From: Spirochaetales bacterium
Lineage (GTDB): Bacteria > Spirochaetota > Spirochaetia > SZUA-6 > RPPD01
DNA length: 34,201 bases
Assembly (NCBI GenBank): GCA_016929065.1
Contig: JAFGJO010000053.1
Location: 1 to 34,201 of the forward strand
Direction: 5' to 3'
Under the pieces are notes generated by a model, which was not told the DNA's origin, made no database searches, and was given only the letters and a program-made list of their open reading frames with translations. Positions 15,579 through 24,278 of the stretch are shown here, piece after piece; the first letter of the stretch is position 1, and each line of letters starts with the position of its first letter. The position numbers were made by a program, and so were the translations under genes.

Positions 15579-15812
15579 ATGGAAATTGCATTGATTGTCG
15601 CCGGCGGTCTGGTTCTGATGACTTTTTTTGCAGCCGGATTTGATTTTTTGACAAAAAGAAGAAACAAGCTCGATCAGGAAACAAAGGACAAGGTAGGAGA
15701 GCTCGAGAAACGGATAAAAAACCTTGAAGCCTCGGTTGAGGAGCGTAACAACAGAATAGAACACATTGAGAATGATGTCGCTTTTTACAAAAATCTGATA
15801 GAGAAGAAATAA
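15579..15812 (+). CDS. small membrane coiled-coil protein
   Basis: This is a 77-residue protein with one N-terminal membrane helix (about 3-24), a basic stop-transfer segment (KRRNK) and a charged coiled coil (about 30-70). The topology resembles PspB (phage-shock protein B), but the sequence match is not strong enough to name it. AAGGAG lies 7 nt upstream of ATG. The HAD gene follows after 15 nt, so the two are probably co-transcribed. Confidence 0.65.
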   Translation: MEIALIVAGGLVLMTFFAAGFDFLTKRRNKLDQETKDKVGELEKRIKNLEASVEERNNRIEHIENDVAFYKNLIEKK

Positions 15813-15827
15813 CAGCAGTGTGGGGCA

Positions 15828-16469
15828 ATGAAAAAGAAATATATCCTCTGGGACAATGACGGGGTACTCGTCGATACCGAACCATGGTATTTTGAAGCCA
15901 ATAAATCAGCATTATCAGAACTGGATATTTCGCTCACAAGAGAAGAGTATATGCACTTCATGCAAACCGGTACAAGCGTCTGGACGATCGCCGAACAAAA
16001 AGGAATAGAACCGTCTCGCATTGCCGTACAGCGGAAAAAACGCAACCAATATTATCAGTATTTTATTGAAACAAAAGACATTAATATTCCCGGCGTGACT
16101 GACATATTGACCGAATTAAGCAAATTATATTCCATGGCGATCGTCACCACCTCAAAAAAAGAGGACTTTCTGCTTATTCATAAAGACCGGCATATTCTTC
16201 AATACATGGATTTTTATCTTGCAGGGGGAGACTATGCAAGGTCCAAGCCGGCGCCTGACCCCTACCTCGCCGCCATGGCCCGGTTTCATGCTGCAGCTGA
16301 TGAATGTATTGTGATCGAAGATTCTGCACGCGGACTGCAGTCGGCAATCGCAGCCGGCATAGACTGTATTATCGTGAGAAATGAGTTTACCGCAACGCAT
16401 GACTTTTCCGGTGCGTATAAAATTATTGATTCTCTCAGAGACCTCAGCCGGGAATTAAGCAAATGGTGA
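15828..16469 (+). CDS. HAD-superfamily hydrolase (beta-phosphoglucomutase-like)
   Basis: This 213-residue cytoplasmic phosphatase or phosphomutase belongs to HAD subfamily IA. Motif I is DNDGVLVDTE with nucleophile Asp9 and acid/base Asp11. Motif II is the Thr/Ser in IVTTS (~108-112). Motif III is the Lys in SKPAPDPY (~139). Motif IV is VIEDSARG (~161-168). The cap between motifs I and II is helical, as in the PGMB/phosphatase group. The substrate is unknown; small sugar or nucleotide phosphates are typical. The ribosome site is weak (GGGG very close to ATG), so translation may be coupled to the preceding small membrane protein. Confidence 0.88.
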   Translation: MKKKYILWDNDGVLVDTEPWYFEANKSALSELDISLTREEYMHFMQTGTSVWTIAEQKGIEPSRIAVQRKKRNQYYQYFIETKDINIPGVTDILTELSKLYSMAIVTTSKKEDFLLIHKDRHILQYMDFYLAGGDYARSKPAPDPYLAAMARFHAAADECIVIEDSARGLQSAIAAGIDCIIVRNEFTATHDFSGAYKIIDSLRDLSRELSKW

Positions 16470-16522
16470 ACCAGTACGCTGTAATCGGCAGCGGGTATTT
16501 CGGCGACAAAACGGGAGCAATC

Positions 16523-16552
16523 TTGACATATAATCAGATTCACCGGTACTGT
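16523..16552 (+). promoter_or_regulatory. possible promoter for the TM2 gene
   Basis: A perfect TTGACA (16523-16528) lies 18 bp before TACTGT (16547-16552), a poor -10. An immediately adjacent TATAAT (16529-16534) is too close to pair with it. It lies ~30 bp upstream of ATG 16582. Confidence 0.3.
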
Positions 16553-16581
16553 TACATCAGGATAACATTCAAGGAGCGAAA

Positions 16582-16779
16582 ATGAAATCAAAAGGAATAG
16601 CATTTCTTTTATGGTTTTTGGGCGGGTTTGGTATTCTGGGGCTGCACCGCTTTTATCTGGGAAAAATCGGAACCGGGATCATCTGGCTTCTCACTGCCGG
16701 GGTTGGGGGTATCGGCGCAATTATTGATTTATTCACTCTCGGCACCCAGGTGGATTCATATAATGCACTGCACCGATAG
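16582..16779 (+). CDS. TM2-domain small membrane protein
   Basis: This is a 65-residue protein with the whole TM2 pattern: helix 1 (~6-20), the linker G-L-H-R-F-Y-L-G-K with the conserved HRFYLG, then [11 protein letters not shown] helix 2 (~30-50) and an acidic I-D-L-F end. TM2 proteins are small inner-membrane proteins of unknown function. AAGGAG (16571-16576) lies 5 nt upstream of ATG. Confidence 0.9.
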   Translation: MKSKGIAFLLWFLGGFGILGLHRFYLGKIGTGIIWLLTAGVGGIGAIIDLFTLGTQVDSYNALHR

Positions 16780-16839
16780 AAGGGAACGGGGGATTCCTCC
16801 GGTCAATCGGGGAAATGAGAGCATCCATTTACCCACAAA

Positions 16840-17481
16840 ATGGATATGAAAAGCATGAACAAGACGTTGGATGATTTAACAACAGAAGAACTGGGAAAGC
16901 TGTTCCCGATCACTCTGTCTGCACCACAAACCAACTGGAACATTCTTTTTGAACAGGAACGGCAACAACTCATCCAGGTCATCGGCGAGTCTTTCATCCT
17001 GCGAATAGAGCATATCGGCAGTACGGCCATTCCCGGTATCCGTGCAAAACCCACGATCGATATTCTGGCAGAGATTGGAGCAGACTCCAACTGCAGCCAG
17101 ATAATAAACGGCATGCGCAATGCACACTATCATGTTATTCCCCGGCCAAAGAATCCCGCACCGCACCTTATGTTTACCAAAGGATATACAATAAAAGGAT
17201 ATAATGGTCAGGCAGTGCATATACACATGCGGTATCCGGGAGACTGGGATGAAATTTATTTCAGGGATTATCTGCGGGGAAACGAAACGGTTGCCAGAGA
17301 ATACGAACAGTTAAAAACAGACCTGGAAAAAAAATTCAAATATGACAGGGAAGCTTATACAGAGGGAAAGACCGATTTTGTTACACGCATATCCGCCCGT
17401 GCCAAATTCGAACACAACAGGAGACTGCATGACAGGAAGCAACAAAAAACTGAACAAACAGCTATAAATGGCTATTTTTAA
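16840..17481 (+). CDS. GrpB/DUF157 family nucleotidyltransferase-like protein
   Basis: This 213-residue soluble protein belongs to the GrpB family, a nucleotidyltransferase-fold group related to the GNAT-linked CoaE-fusion proteins. Diagnostic is residues ~52-72: R-I-E-H-I-G-S-T-A-I-P-G-I-R-A-K-P-T-I-D-I, followed by a histidine-rich strand (VHIHMRYPGD, ~128-137) and a C-terminal E-x-L-K-x-x-L-E-K-K helix. The biochemical role is not established. There is no good ribosome site at ATG 16840; ATG 16846 or 16855 are possible starts. The C-terminal ~15 residues are Gln/Lys-rich and atypical. Confidence 0.88.
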   Translation: MDMKSMNKTLDDLTTEELGKLFPITLSAPQTNWNILFEQERQQLIQVIGESFILRIEHIGSTAIPGIRAKPTIDILAEIGADSNCSQIINGMRNAHYHVIPRPKNPAPHLMFTKGYTIKGYNGQAVHIHMRYPGDWDEIYFRDYLRGNETVAREYEQLKTDLEKKFKYDREAYTEGKTDFVTRISARAKFEHNRRLHDRKQQKTEQTAINGYF

Positions 17482-17497
17482 CACAGGAGGCGTTGTA

Positions 17498-17920
17498 ATG
17501 CAGAACTCCAAAATTTATTTTTATGAATTCATCGGGATCATTCCTTCCGACAAACCGGAATACATGCTCAAGAATAACGGCAACCCGGAATTCCAGGATC
17601 AAAATAATTCAATTCATCCCGGAGTACTGGTGACCCTAACAGAAGCAACGGCCAGAGAATATCTACAAATAACTTTTCCCGAATATACCAATAATCTGAA
17701 TCCCATCCTTCAAAAATTAACCGTGCAGTTCAAGCGAGCCGTGAAATCAACCATATATTCAAAAGCTGACGTGTCAAAGGAAAAAAAAGAAAAACTGCTG
17801 TTTGAACTGGATGAAAAAGGCAGATCCACAATCGAAGTGAATGTCGAATTGTTCGATGCTGAACACTTTAGAATAATGTCTGCTGTTCTTGAATGGTATA
17901 TAATATTGGAGAATAAATAA
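17498..17920 (+). CDS. hypothetical protein
   Basis: This is a 140-residue soluble protein with no recognised domain. It has an N-terminal beta-like stretch (YFYEFIGII), a central Asn/Gln-rich part, and a C-terminal half that is helical then amphipathic. No signal peptide or membrane helix is seen. ATG 17498 is clear: AGGAGG (17485-17490) lies 7 nt upstream. The gene begins 17 nt after the GrpB gene and is probably in the same transcript. Base composition is somewhat more A+T-rich than in the large genes nearby. Confidence 0.7.
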   Translation: MQNSKIYFYEFIGIIPSDKPEYMLKNNGNPEFQDQNNSIHPGVLVTLTEATAREYLQITFPEYTNNLNPILQKLTVQFKRAVKSTIYSKADVSKEKKEKLLFELDEKGRSTIEVNVELFDAEHFRIMSAVLEWYIILENK

Positions 17921-18069
17921 TATTGGTCAAGACAGGGGCGAAACCCTTGGTATCTTTTATGCAATCGAAAAGAAATACATATTTTTACATTTTTTTACTT
18001 ACCAAATGCATGTTTCTGCGTAATAATATTATATAATAGTATAAATAATACCCAGGGAGCTGTAGTATC

Positions 18070-21000
18070 ATGAAAAAATCAACGATCCTTATTTTTACCG
18101 TAATTTTGATATCCATTTTTTTTTCATCGTGTAATAATATCGATATTGCAGGCGAATCCGATGCAGCGGCTTCACTTGCAAAGGCGGATATACTGTTTGA
18201 TAAAGGACAGTTTCAGGAAGCGCTCACCCTGTATGAGCAGGTGCATGAAACCGCGATGGACTCCTTTATAAAAACGAAAGCCTTTATACGGATGTGCGAG
18301 TCCAATGCACATTTGTTTCGGTATGGAAAGGCTGCCGACCTCCTGCTTCATACCCCGCTCCCCGAACAGCCGGCTGACAAGGCGAGGGTATTATTTGTAA
18401 AAACAGGACTGCTGGACATTTTCTCTCTTCAATATTCAAATATCCTTCAGGCCGAAAAAATACAGGGTGAAAACGGATCCCAAAACGTATTTCGTCTGTC
18501 AAAAACACAGCTCAAAGAAAAAATAATTGATACATTCGATACACTCGCCGGCATGAAAGATATTCTGCTTTCCATGAAGCTTGAAGCACAGTCATACTAT
18601 TTTTATGTCAAGAATATTGATTTTGCAGAATTCCCGACAATGTATGATTTTTATGTGTTCAACAAAACAAATTTCCTTACCCGGGGAGAAACCGTCTCGG
18701 CCAATGACATACGATTTCTCCTGAAAGATGATTTCACTGCCCCGTCAGATCCTTCCCCGATTCTGCAGGCAGCTGATCTGATGGAATCGGTGTCGCGGCT
18801 CCACCAGAAGAATCATCCTGCAGCAGGTGAACGCTGGAAAATCCGGCGGCTTGCGCTGATGTTTTCCCTGACCTGGGATAAGGATGCCGGCAGGCTGCAT
18901 ATCGATACACGGAAGTCGGCAATTGATATTTATTTAAAGTGGATGGAGACATTCACGTCCGACAGTGCAAAGGCACACGCCGGATATTCAGCGGCAAACA
19001 TGTACAATCAGGCAGGGTTGTATGTCGATGCCAGGACTCTCTGCGAAAAAATAACCGCAATGTTCCCCGGCACCTTTGCCGCGAATAATGCTGCAGTCCT
19101 CCGGCAGCAGATCATCAATCCCTCTCTGTCGGTTTCGGTAAAAAATATGACCCCGAAAATCCAGAAAACCATCACGGTCTACTCACGAAATTTGAAAACT
19201 GTTTATTTTCAGGCATACAGACTGCCTCTCGAAATACTCGGCAAGATTGAAAAAGATCCGTCTCTTCTTGAAGGGCTCCATTACGCATCACAGGATAATC
19301 CGCTTCTTAAAAACATAATGGGTAAAAAACCTGACTTTTCCTGGCAAGTGGAAACCGGCGACAAGGGAGATCATGCATATCTGAATCAGCTGTATGCCCC
19401 GCCGGCTCTGTCCGAGGGAATATACATTGTACTGGCATGCAGCAATGATTCATTCACGGAAGGAGAGACACTGCTTTCGAGAGTGCTCCTGAATGTCAGC
19501 TCGATCACCTTTGTCGCTACATCCGGGATCACCACAAAAGCAAACGACGCGTATTTTTCGATGCTCGATAACAACGGACCGCACAAGGTAAGCGATTCGG
19601 TTATCCGCTATTATGTTTTTGATGCACATTCCGGAAAACCGGTCCCCAAAACCGATATATTCAGTACATGGTATGCCAATTATGAAAATAAACAGTATAA
19701 AACCCTTTCCACCAATACAACCGGAACAGCAGCATTCAACGCAGAGGTACAGCTTGAGTATTATACATACAATTATTTTTCCATATTCCCCCTGGTAAAA
19801 AAGGGATTATCATACTCCTATCCAAATAACCAGGAATATATTGGATTTTCAATGCCGCATCCGGTGGAGATTTTCAGTCAGACCGATCGCCCCATTTACC
19901 GCCCGGGGGATGCAGTCCAGATAAAACTTACTGCTCTTCGCCGCATGCCTGACGGGTATAAAACCCTGAAAGGCCCGCAGACTATTCAATTCAATATTTC
20001 TGACCCGAACGGCAACCAGCTTTTTTCCAAATCATTGCCGCTGAACGATACGGGCAGTACAAGCACAGAGTTTGAAATTCCCCGCGGACGTCTTTTGGGA
20101 CAATACTCTTTCAATGCAGACTATGCATACGGCATTTTTACCGGTAATGCAGGCGGCTCGTTTATGGTAGAAGAATACAAGCGGCCGGAATTTGAAGTCA
20201 CCCTTAAGGATCCGAAGGTACAGTTTCAATTTGACAAACCGGCCGAGATTTCGGGAACGGTCTCCTATTATTTCGGCGGCGCAGTTCAGAATGCCCCGGT
20301 TCATTACACAGTCAAAAAGAGTACCTATATCCCGTGGTATTTCCGGTCCTGGATGTTTGACTATAATGCCGACAGCGGTGAAGAAATCGCATCCGGCGAT
20401 ACGGTGACCAATGACCAGGGGAATTATACTGTCAGTTTTGTCCCGAAAAAAGAACACATTACCCTGCCCGGATGGCTCCAGACAGGCATGGTTCCCGAAA
20501 TTGCGAACTATACCGTCACGATTGAAGCCCGTGATGAAGGCGGCCGTACTATCCAGACAACCGGTGCGTATAAAGTCGGCAAACAGGGATTCTATTTTCT
20601 GATCGAACCGGATAAAGGATTTTTTATTGCAGGGGAAAAGGCGGGATTTTCGCTGAAAAAACTTACGGTCAATGATGTTCCATTAGAAGGGACCGCCGGG
20701 GTGAGCGTGTACTCACTGAAAAAGCCTGTCCTGAAAACCTGGCAGGATTTGGGCATGCCGCAGTATGAGCGGGGCGACATGTACGAATCGCTTCCCGGCA
20801 TTGATTTCCAGCTGAAGGATGCGGAAAACGATAAACTTGTATTTCAACATACTGCAAATTTCGATCCAGACGGCAAGTCATCCATCAGCATTCCTTCATT
20901 AGATTTCGGAGCATACCGTATCATCGTAACTTCAAAAGATTCGGGCGGCGAACCGGTAATTCAGCAAAAAACAGTTATTGTTGCTCCCGGTACGGACAAT

Positions 21001-24000
21001 GCCCTGCCGCTCAACTGCACGTCAGTCACCGAAGTGGAAAAAGATACATATGCTGTCGGGGAAACCGCACAGTTGTTGATCGGTTCCGGACATGTTGCCG
21101 GCACCTATGTTGTCGAACTCTGGGCCGGAAAGCAGTTTATCAAAAACATGTTTATCGACAATGCAAAACCCATTCAGCAAATATCAGTTCCCGTCACCAA
21201 AGAAATGAAAGGCGGATTCAGCGTCCGATGGTTTGGGGTTCATGATACCATTGTGTATCACGGAACAGTGAACATAGCAGTTCCGTGGTCTGAAAAACAG
21301 CTTGCAATAGAACTCTCCCCGTTCCAGAAAACTCTTGCTCCCGGTGAAAAAACCGAATGGGGCATTCAGGTAAAAAACAACAACGGAATAATGCAGGATG
21401 CAGAAGTGCTCATGCTGATGTATGACCGCTCGCTTGAGTATTATAATACATCAGGCAACATCGGGTTTACCTCGTTATACCTTCCGCGCCCCCTTCCGGA
21501 AACCGCATCATCGTCACTACGCGAACCATGGTTTTACTCTGTTGCGGTAAAACAAGGCGCCTTGTACGACCAGCTGTACAACCAGCGTATCACTACAGAA
21601 CCGCAACCCGGCATATTTGCCCTGCAAACGCATGTCAATTACCGCTATTTGGACGGTGATGTCCGCTTTTCAAGAAAGGAGGATGATTTTGCCCAGCCCT
21701 CAAGTCCTTTGGGTGTTACTGATATGGCAGCAGAGACAACTGCCGCAGATCTCAAGTCCGGAGAATTCAAGGGTGACGAGCCCCCGGCGTACAAGGACCT
21801 TTCGGGCGGCAGTAATGCACAGGGCGATTCAATTCAGGCAAGAAAGGCATTCGCTGATACTGCCTTCTTTCTGCCGCACGTTCAAACAAAAAACGGCGCG
21901 GGGAGCTTTTCTTTTACCGCACCCGAACAGCTCACCAGCTGGAAGATCATGGCGATTGCGCTCACTGCTGACGCTGCATACGGGATGATTGAAGAGGAAG
22001 CAGTCACCAAAAAAGATCTGATGGTGCGGCTCGACCTGCCCCGTTTTTTCCGTGAAAAAGACAAAGGGACGATTACTGTCATGGTACATAATGAATCCGA
22101 AAAGCGCCTCACCGGTTCGGTCATCATTGATGTCCGCGAGGAAGGTGAGTCCATCATAAAAAAGATAAACCTGTTCGGGCCGCAGAAATCATTCTCGATT
22201 GAACCTCATACACTCACCAGCATTGACTGGCCGCTTGATGTACCAGCCGGCATGACCAGCTATACATTCCGTGCCTCGGCAACAGCCGGGACACTCACCG
22301 ATGCTGAAGAGCGTGCTATCCCAATCCTCCCCTCGCGCGAGCGGCTCATCGAATCTGCTTTCAAGGTGCTCAAGGGGAGCGGCACCCATACCGTAGCAAT
22401 CAGCATGAAAGAGGATCCCACCCGGTTAAGCGAACAGGCGGTCCTGCAGATCGATCCGCAGCTGACCTTGAATATTTTAAACACCATTCCCTTTCTGATC
22501 GACTATCCTTACTCCTGCACGGAACAGACACTCAACCGCTATGTACCGCTGGCGATCGTCAATGCACTGTATAATGAATTCCCCGAAGTAAAGGAACAGG
22601 TTTCCAAAATACCAAAACGCGATACGGTTACCCCGCCATGGGAAGAAGATGACCCGCAGCGGCTGATCACCCTGCAGGAGACACCGTGGGGATGGGAATC
22701 AAAAGGACGTCCGACAATATTCCCCGTCATCGATTTGCTGAATCCGCAGATTGTAAAGACCTACGGGGAAACAACCTTCGCGCGCCTCAAGTCGCTGCAG
22801 CTTTCTTCCGGCGGATTTCCGTGGATGCCGGGCGGACGGGCAAATCTGTACATGACACTCTACGTCCTTACAGGGCTGGCAGAAGCGAAAAAATACAATG
22901 TGACGCTGCCTGCTGACATGATCAACCAGGCACTTGCCTATATCAACAGCGAGATTCCGCAAAATTACAAACCGGACAAATACAGTGTCGCAATCGTATC
23001 ATACGCCGCATACGTCGTGACCCGCTATGCAGCAAAAGACTATTCCAATGCAGGCGCAAGCCATGAGCTGGTTAAAAAATGGCTTTCGTTTCTGGAAGAA
23101 CATATTTATGCACTCACCCCCTTTGGCAAGGCATACCTCGCCGCAACATACCTGGAATTGGGCAATACTGTTCGTGGCGAAGAAGTGCTCGCAATGGCTC
23201 TTGACGGGTCTCAGGTGGATCCGGTTGCCGGTGTCTTTTGGACTCCGGAAGAGTATTCGTGGGTATGGTATTCCGACACTGTTGAAAAACACGCATTCTT
23301 TTTAAAGCTGCTGCAGCAGTACAAGCCCGATGACGAGCGGATTGACGGCATGGTCCAGTGGCTGCTATTCAACCGGACGGGCAATGTGTGGAAATCCACC
23401 AAGGCCTCGGCAGCAGCGATATTTGCACTTCTTGACTACCTGAAAGCAGGCGGCGCCTTGTTTGCCGATGAATCATATTCTTTTGACTGGGGAAATGAAA
23501 AACAGACACTCAATGTCAAAGGAACCGATTTTGTCGGGGAACCGTTCCGGCTCATTGAAACCGGGTCCGGCATCACCGCTGAATCCCTGTCTGTCCCGAT
23601 AGAAAAAAAGGGAAAAGGCACGAGTTTCGCAAGCCTGACGTATACTTATACGACCGATCAAATCCCCGAAGCCTCCAGCCCCGGGCTCATCGAAATGACC
23701 CGTATATTCTATATTCGGGTCAAAGAAAACAATGAATACGTGCTCAAGCCCGTAAAAAGCGGCGATACGGTAAAGGTGGGCGACCAAATCGAGGTGCAGC
23801 TGAAAATCAACACGAAAAGCCAGTTTGAATACATGCATATAAAAGACCCCAAGCCCGCGGGATTCGAAGCCGAGACACTCACCAGCGGATGGAAATATCA
23901 GCCCCTATGGTTTTACGAGGAACCGAGGGATTCTACCACCAATTTCTTTTTTGACTGGCTCCCGCACGGCGAGTATGTTTTAAAGTACCGCCTGCGGCCG

Positions 24001-24105
24001 ACGAAACCCGGTGAATACCGCGTGGGCGCGGCAATCCTGCAGTCAATGTACGCACCGCAGCTCACTGCACACAGTGCAGGATTTGTAATAACGGTGGAAA
24101 AGTAA
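18070..24105 (+). CDS. bacterial alpha-2-macroglobulin lipoprotein with thioester
   Basis: This 2011-residue giant envelope lipoprotein has signal 1-20 and lipobox SSC with Cys21. A TPR-like helical segment (~35-65) is followed by MG domains, including the MG2 signature SQTDRPIYRPGD (~603-614) and VEEYKRPEFEV (~697). The A2M core is at ~1255-1300 (FFLPHVQTKNGAGSFSF...LTSWKIMAIALT). The thioester-containing helical domain has PYSCTEQTL, with thioester Cys1483 and the Gln of CTEQ intact. The C-terminal MG10-like domain (~1870-2011) has PKPAGFE and YRLRPTKPGEY. Bacterial A2Ms trap proteases covalently when a bait region is cut, and are often paired with PBP1C; no pbpC is here. AGGGAG precedes the ATG by ~10 nt. 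A TATAAT at 18032-18037 may be the -10. Confidence 0.95.
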   Translation: MKKSTILIFTVILISIFFSSCNNIDIAGESDAAASLAKADILFDKGQFQEALTLYEQVHETAMDSFIKTKAFIRMCESNAHLFRYGKAADLLLHTPLPEQPADKARVLFVKTGLLDIFSLQYSNILQAEKIQGENGSQNVFRLSKTQLKEKIIDTFDTLAGMKDILLSMKLEAQSYYFYVKNIDFAEFPTMYDFYVFNKTNFLTRGETVSANDIRFLLKDDFTAPSDPSPILQAADLMESVSRLHQKNHPAAGERWKIRRLALMFSLTWDKDAGRLHIDTRKSAIDIYLKWMETFTSDSAKAHAGYSAANMYNQAGLYVDARTLCEKITAMFPGTFAANNAAVLRQQIINPSLSVSVKNMTPKIQKTITVYSRNLKTVYFQAYRLPLEILGKIEKDPSLLEGLHYASQDNPLLKNIMGKKPDFSWQVETGDKGDHAYLNQLYAPPALSEGIYIVLACSNDSFTEGETLLSRVLLNVSSITFVATSGITTKANDAYFSMLDNNGPHKVSDSVIRYYVFDAHSGKPVPKTDIFSTWYANYENKQYKTLSTNTTGTAAFNAEVQLEYYTYNYFSIFPLVKKGLSYSYPNNQEYIGFSMPHPVEIFSQTDRPIYRPGDAVQIKLTALRRMPDGYKTLKGPQTIQFNISDPNGNQLFSKSLPLNDTGSTSTEFEIPRGRLLGQYSFNADYAYGIFTGNAGGSFMVEEYKRPEFEVTLKDPKVQFQFDKPAEISGTVSYYFGGAVQNAPVHYTVKKSTYIPWYFRSWMFDYNADSGEEIASGDTVTNDQGNYTVSFVPKKEHITLPGWLQTGMVPEIANYTVTIEARDEGGRTIQTTGAYKVGKQGFYFLIEPDKGFFIAGEKAGFSLKKLTVNDVPLEGTAGVSVYSLKKPVLKTWQDLGMPQYERGDMYESLPGIDFQLKDAENDKLVFQHTANFDPDGKSSISIPSLDFGAYRIIVTSKDSGGEPVIQQKTVIVAPGTDNALPLNCTSVTEVEKDTYAVGETAQLLIGSGHVAGTYVVELWAGKQFIKNMFIDNAKPIQQISVPVTKEMKGGFSVRWFGVHDTIVYHGTVNIAVPWSEKQLAIELSPFQKTLAPGEKTEWGIQVKNNNGIMQDAEVLMLMYDRSLEYYNTSGNIGFTSLYLPRPLPETASSSLREPWFYSVAVKQGALYDQLYNQRITTEPQPGIFALQTHVNYRYLDGDVRFSRKEDDFAQPSSPLGVTDMAAETTAADLKSGEFKGDEPPAYKDLSGGSNAQGDSIQARKAFADTAFFLPHVQTKNGAGSFSFTAPEQLTSWKIMAIALTADAAYGMIEEEAVTKKDLMVRLDLPRFFREKDKGTITVMVHNESEKRLTGSVIIDVREEGESIIKKINLFGPQKSFSIEPHTLTSIDWPLDVPAGMTSYTFRASATAGTLTDAEERAIPILPSRERLIESAFKVLKGSGTHTVAISMKEDPTRLSEQAVLQIDPQLTLNILNTIPFLIDYPYSCTEQTLNRYVPLAIVNALYNEFPEVKEQVSKIPKRDTVTPPWEEDDPQRLITLQETPWGWESKGRPTIFPVIDLLNPQIVKTYGETTFARLKSLQLSSGGFPWMPGGRANLYMTLYVLTGLAEAKKYNVTLPADMINQALAYINSEIPQNYKPDKYSVAIVSYAAYVVTRYAAKDYSNAGASHELVKKWLSFLEEHIYALTPFGKAYLAATYLELGNTVRGEEVLAMALDGSQVDPVAGVFWTPEEYSWVWYSDTVEKHAFFLKLLQQYKPDDERIDGMVQWLLFNRTGNVWKSTKASAAAIFALLDYLKAGGALFADESYSFDWGNEKQTLNVKGTDFVGEPFRLIETGSGITAESLSVPIEKKGKGTSFASLTYTYTTDQIPEASSPGLIEMTRIFYIRVKENNEYVLKPVKSGDTVKVGDQIEVQLKINTKSQFEYMHIKDPKPAGFEAETLTSGWKYQPLWFYEEPRDSTTNFFFDWLPHGEYVLKYRLRPTKPGEYRVGAAILQSMYAPQLTAHSAGFVITVEK

Positions 24106-24240
24106 AAGAAGGATGCCGCTCACACAACGGCCGGGAGGAAGTAAAAGCCGGGAAATGAATATCAAAAAATCATGCTGAAGCTCAACTCTTTTCTCTATTA
24201 TCTTTAACAGTATGATTTTTCGATATTTTTTGATAACCAC

Positions 24241-24269
24241 TTGCTCAGTGCTGTTTTTTTTTCTACACT
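24241..24269 (+). promoter_or_regulatory. possible promoter giving a leaderless GHKL ATPase mRNA
   Basis: TTGCTC (24241-24246), a 17-bp spacer and TACACT (24264-24269, 4/6) are followed 9 nt later by the start codon. If used, transcription would begin within a few bases of ATG 24279. That fits the lack of a Shine-Dalgarno sequence. The consensus match is only moderate. Confidence 0.25.
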
Positions 24270-24278
24270 GGTTTACAG

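Noticed and set aside
15579-15812. PspB
   Set aside because: Topology is similar but no PspA, PspC or PspF gene is near and the sequence match is weak.
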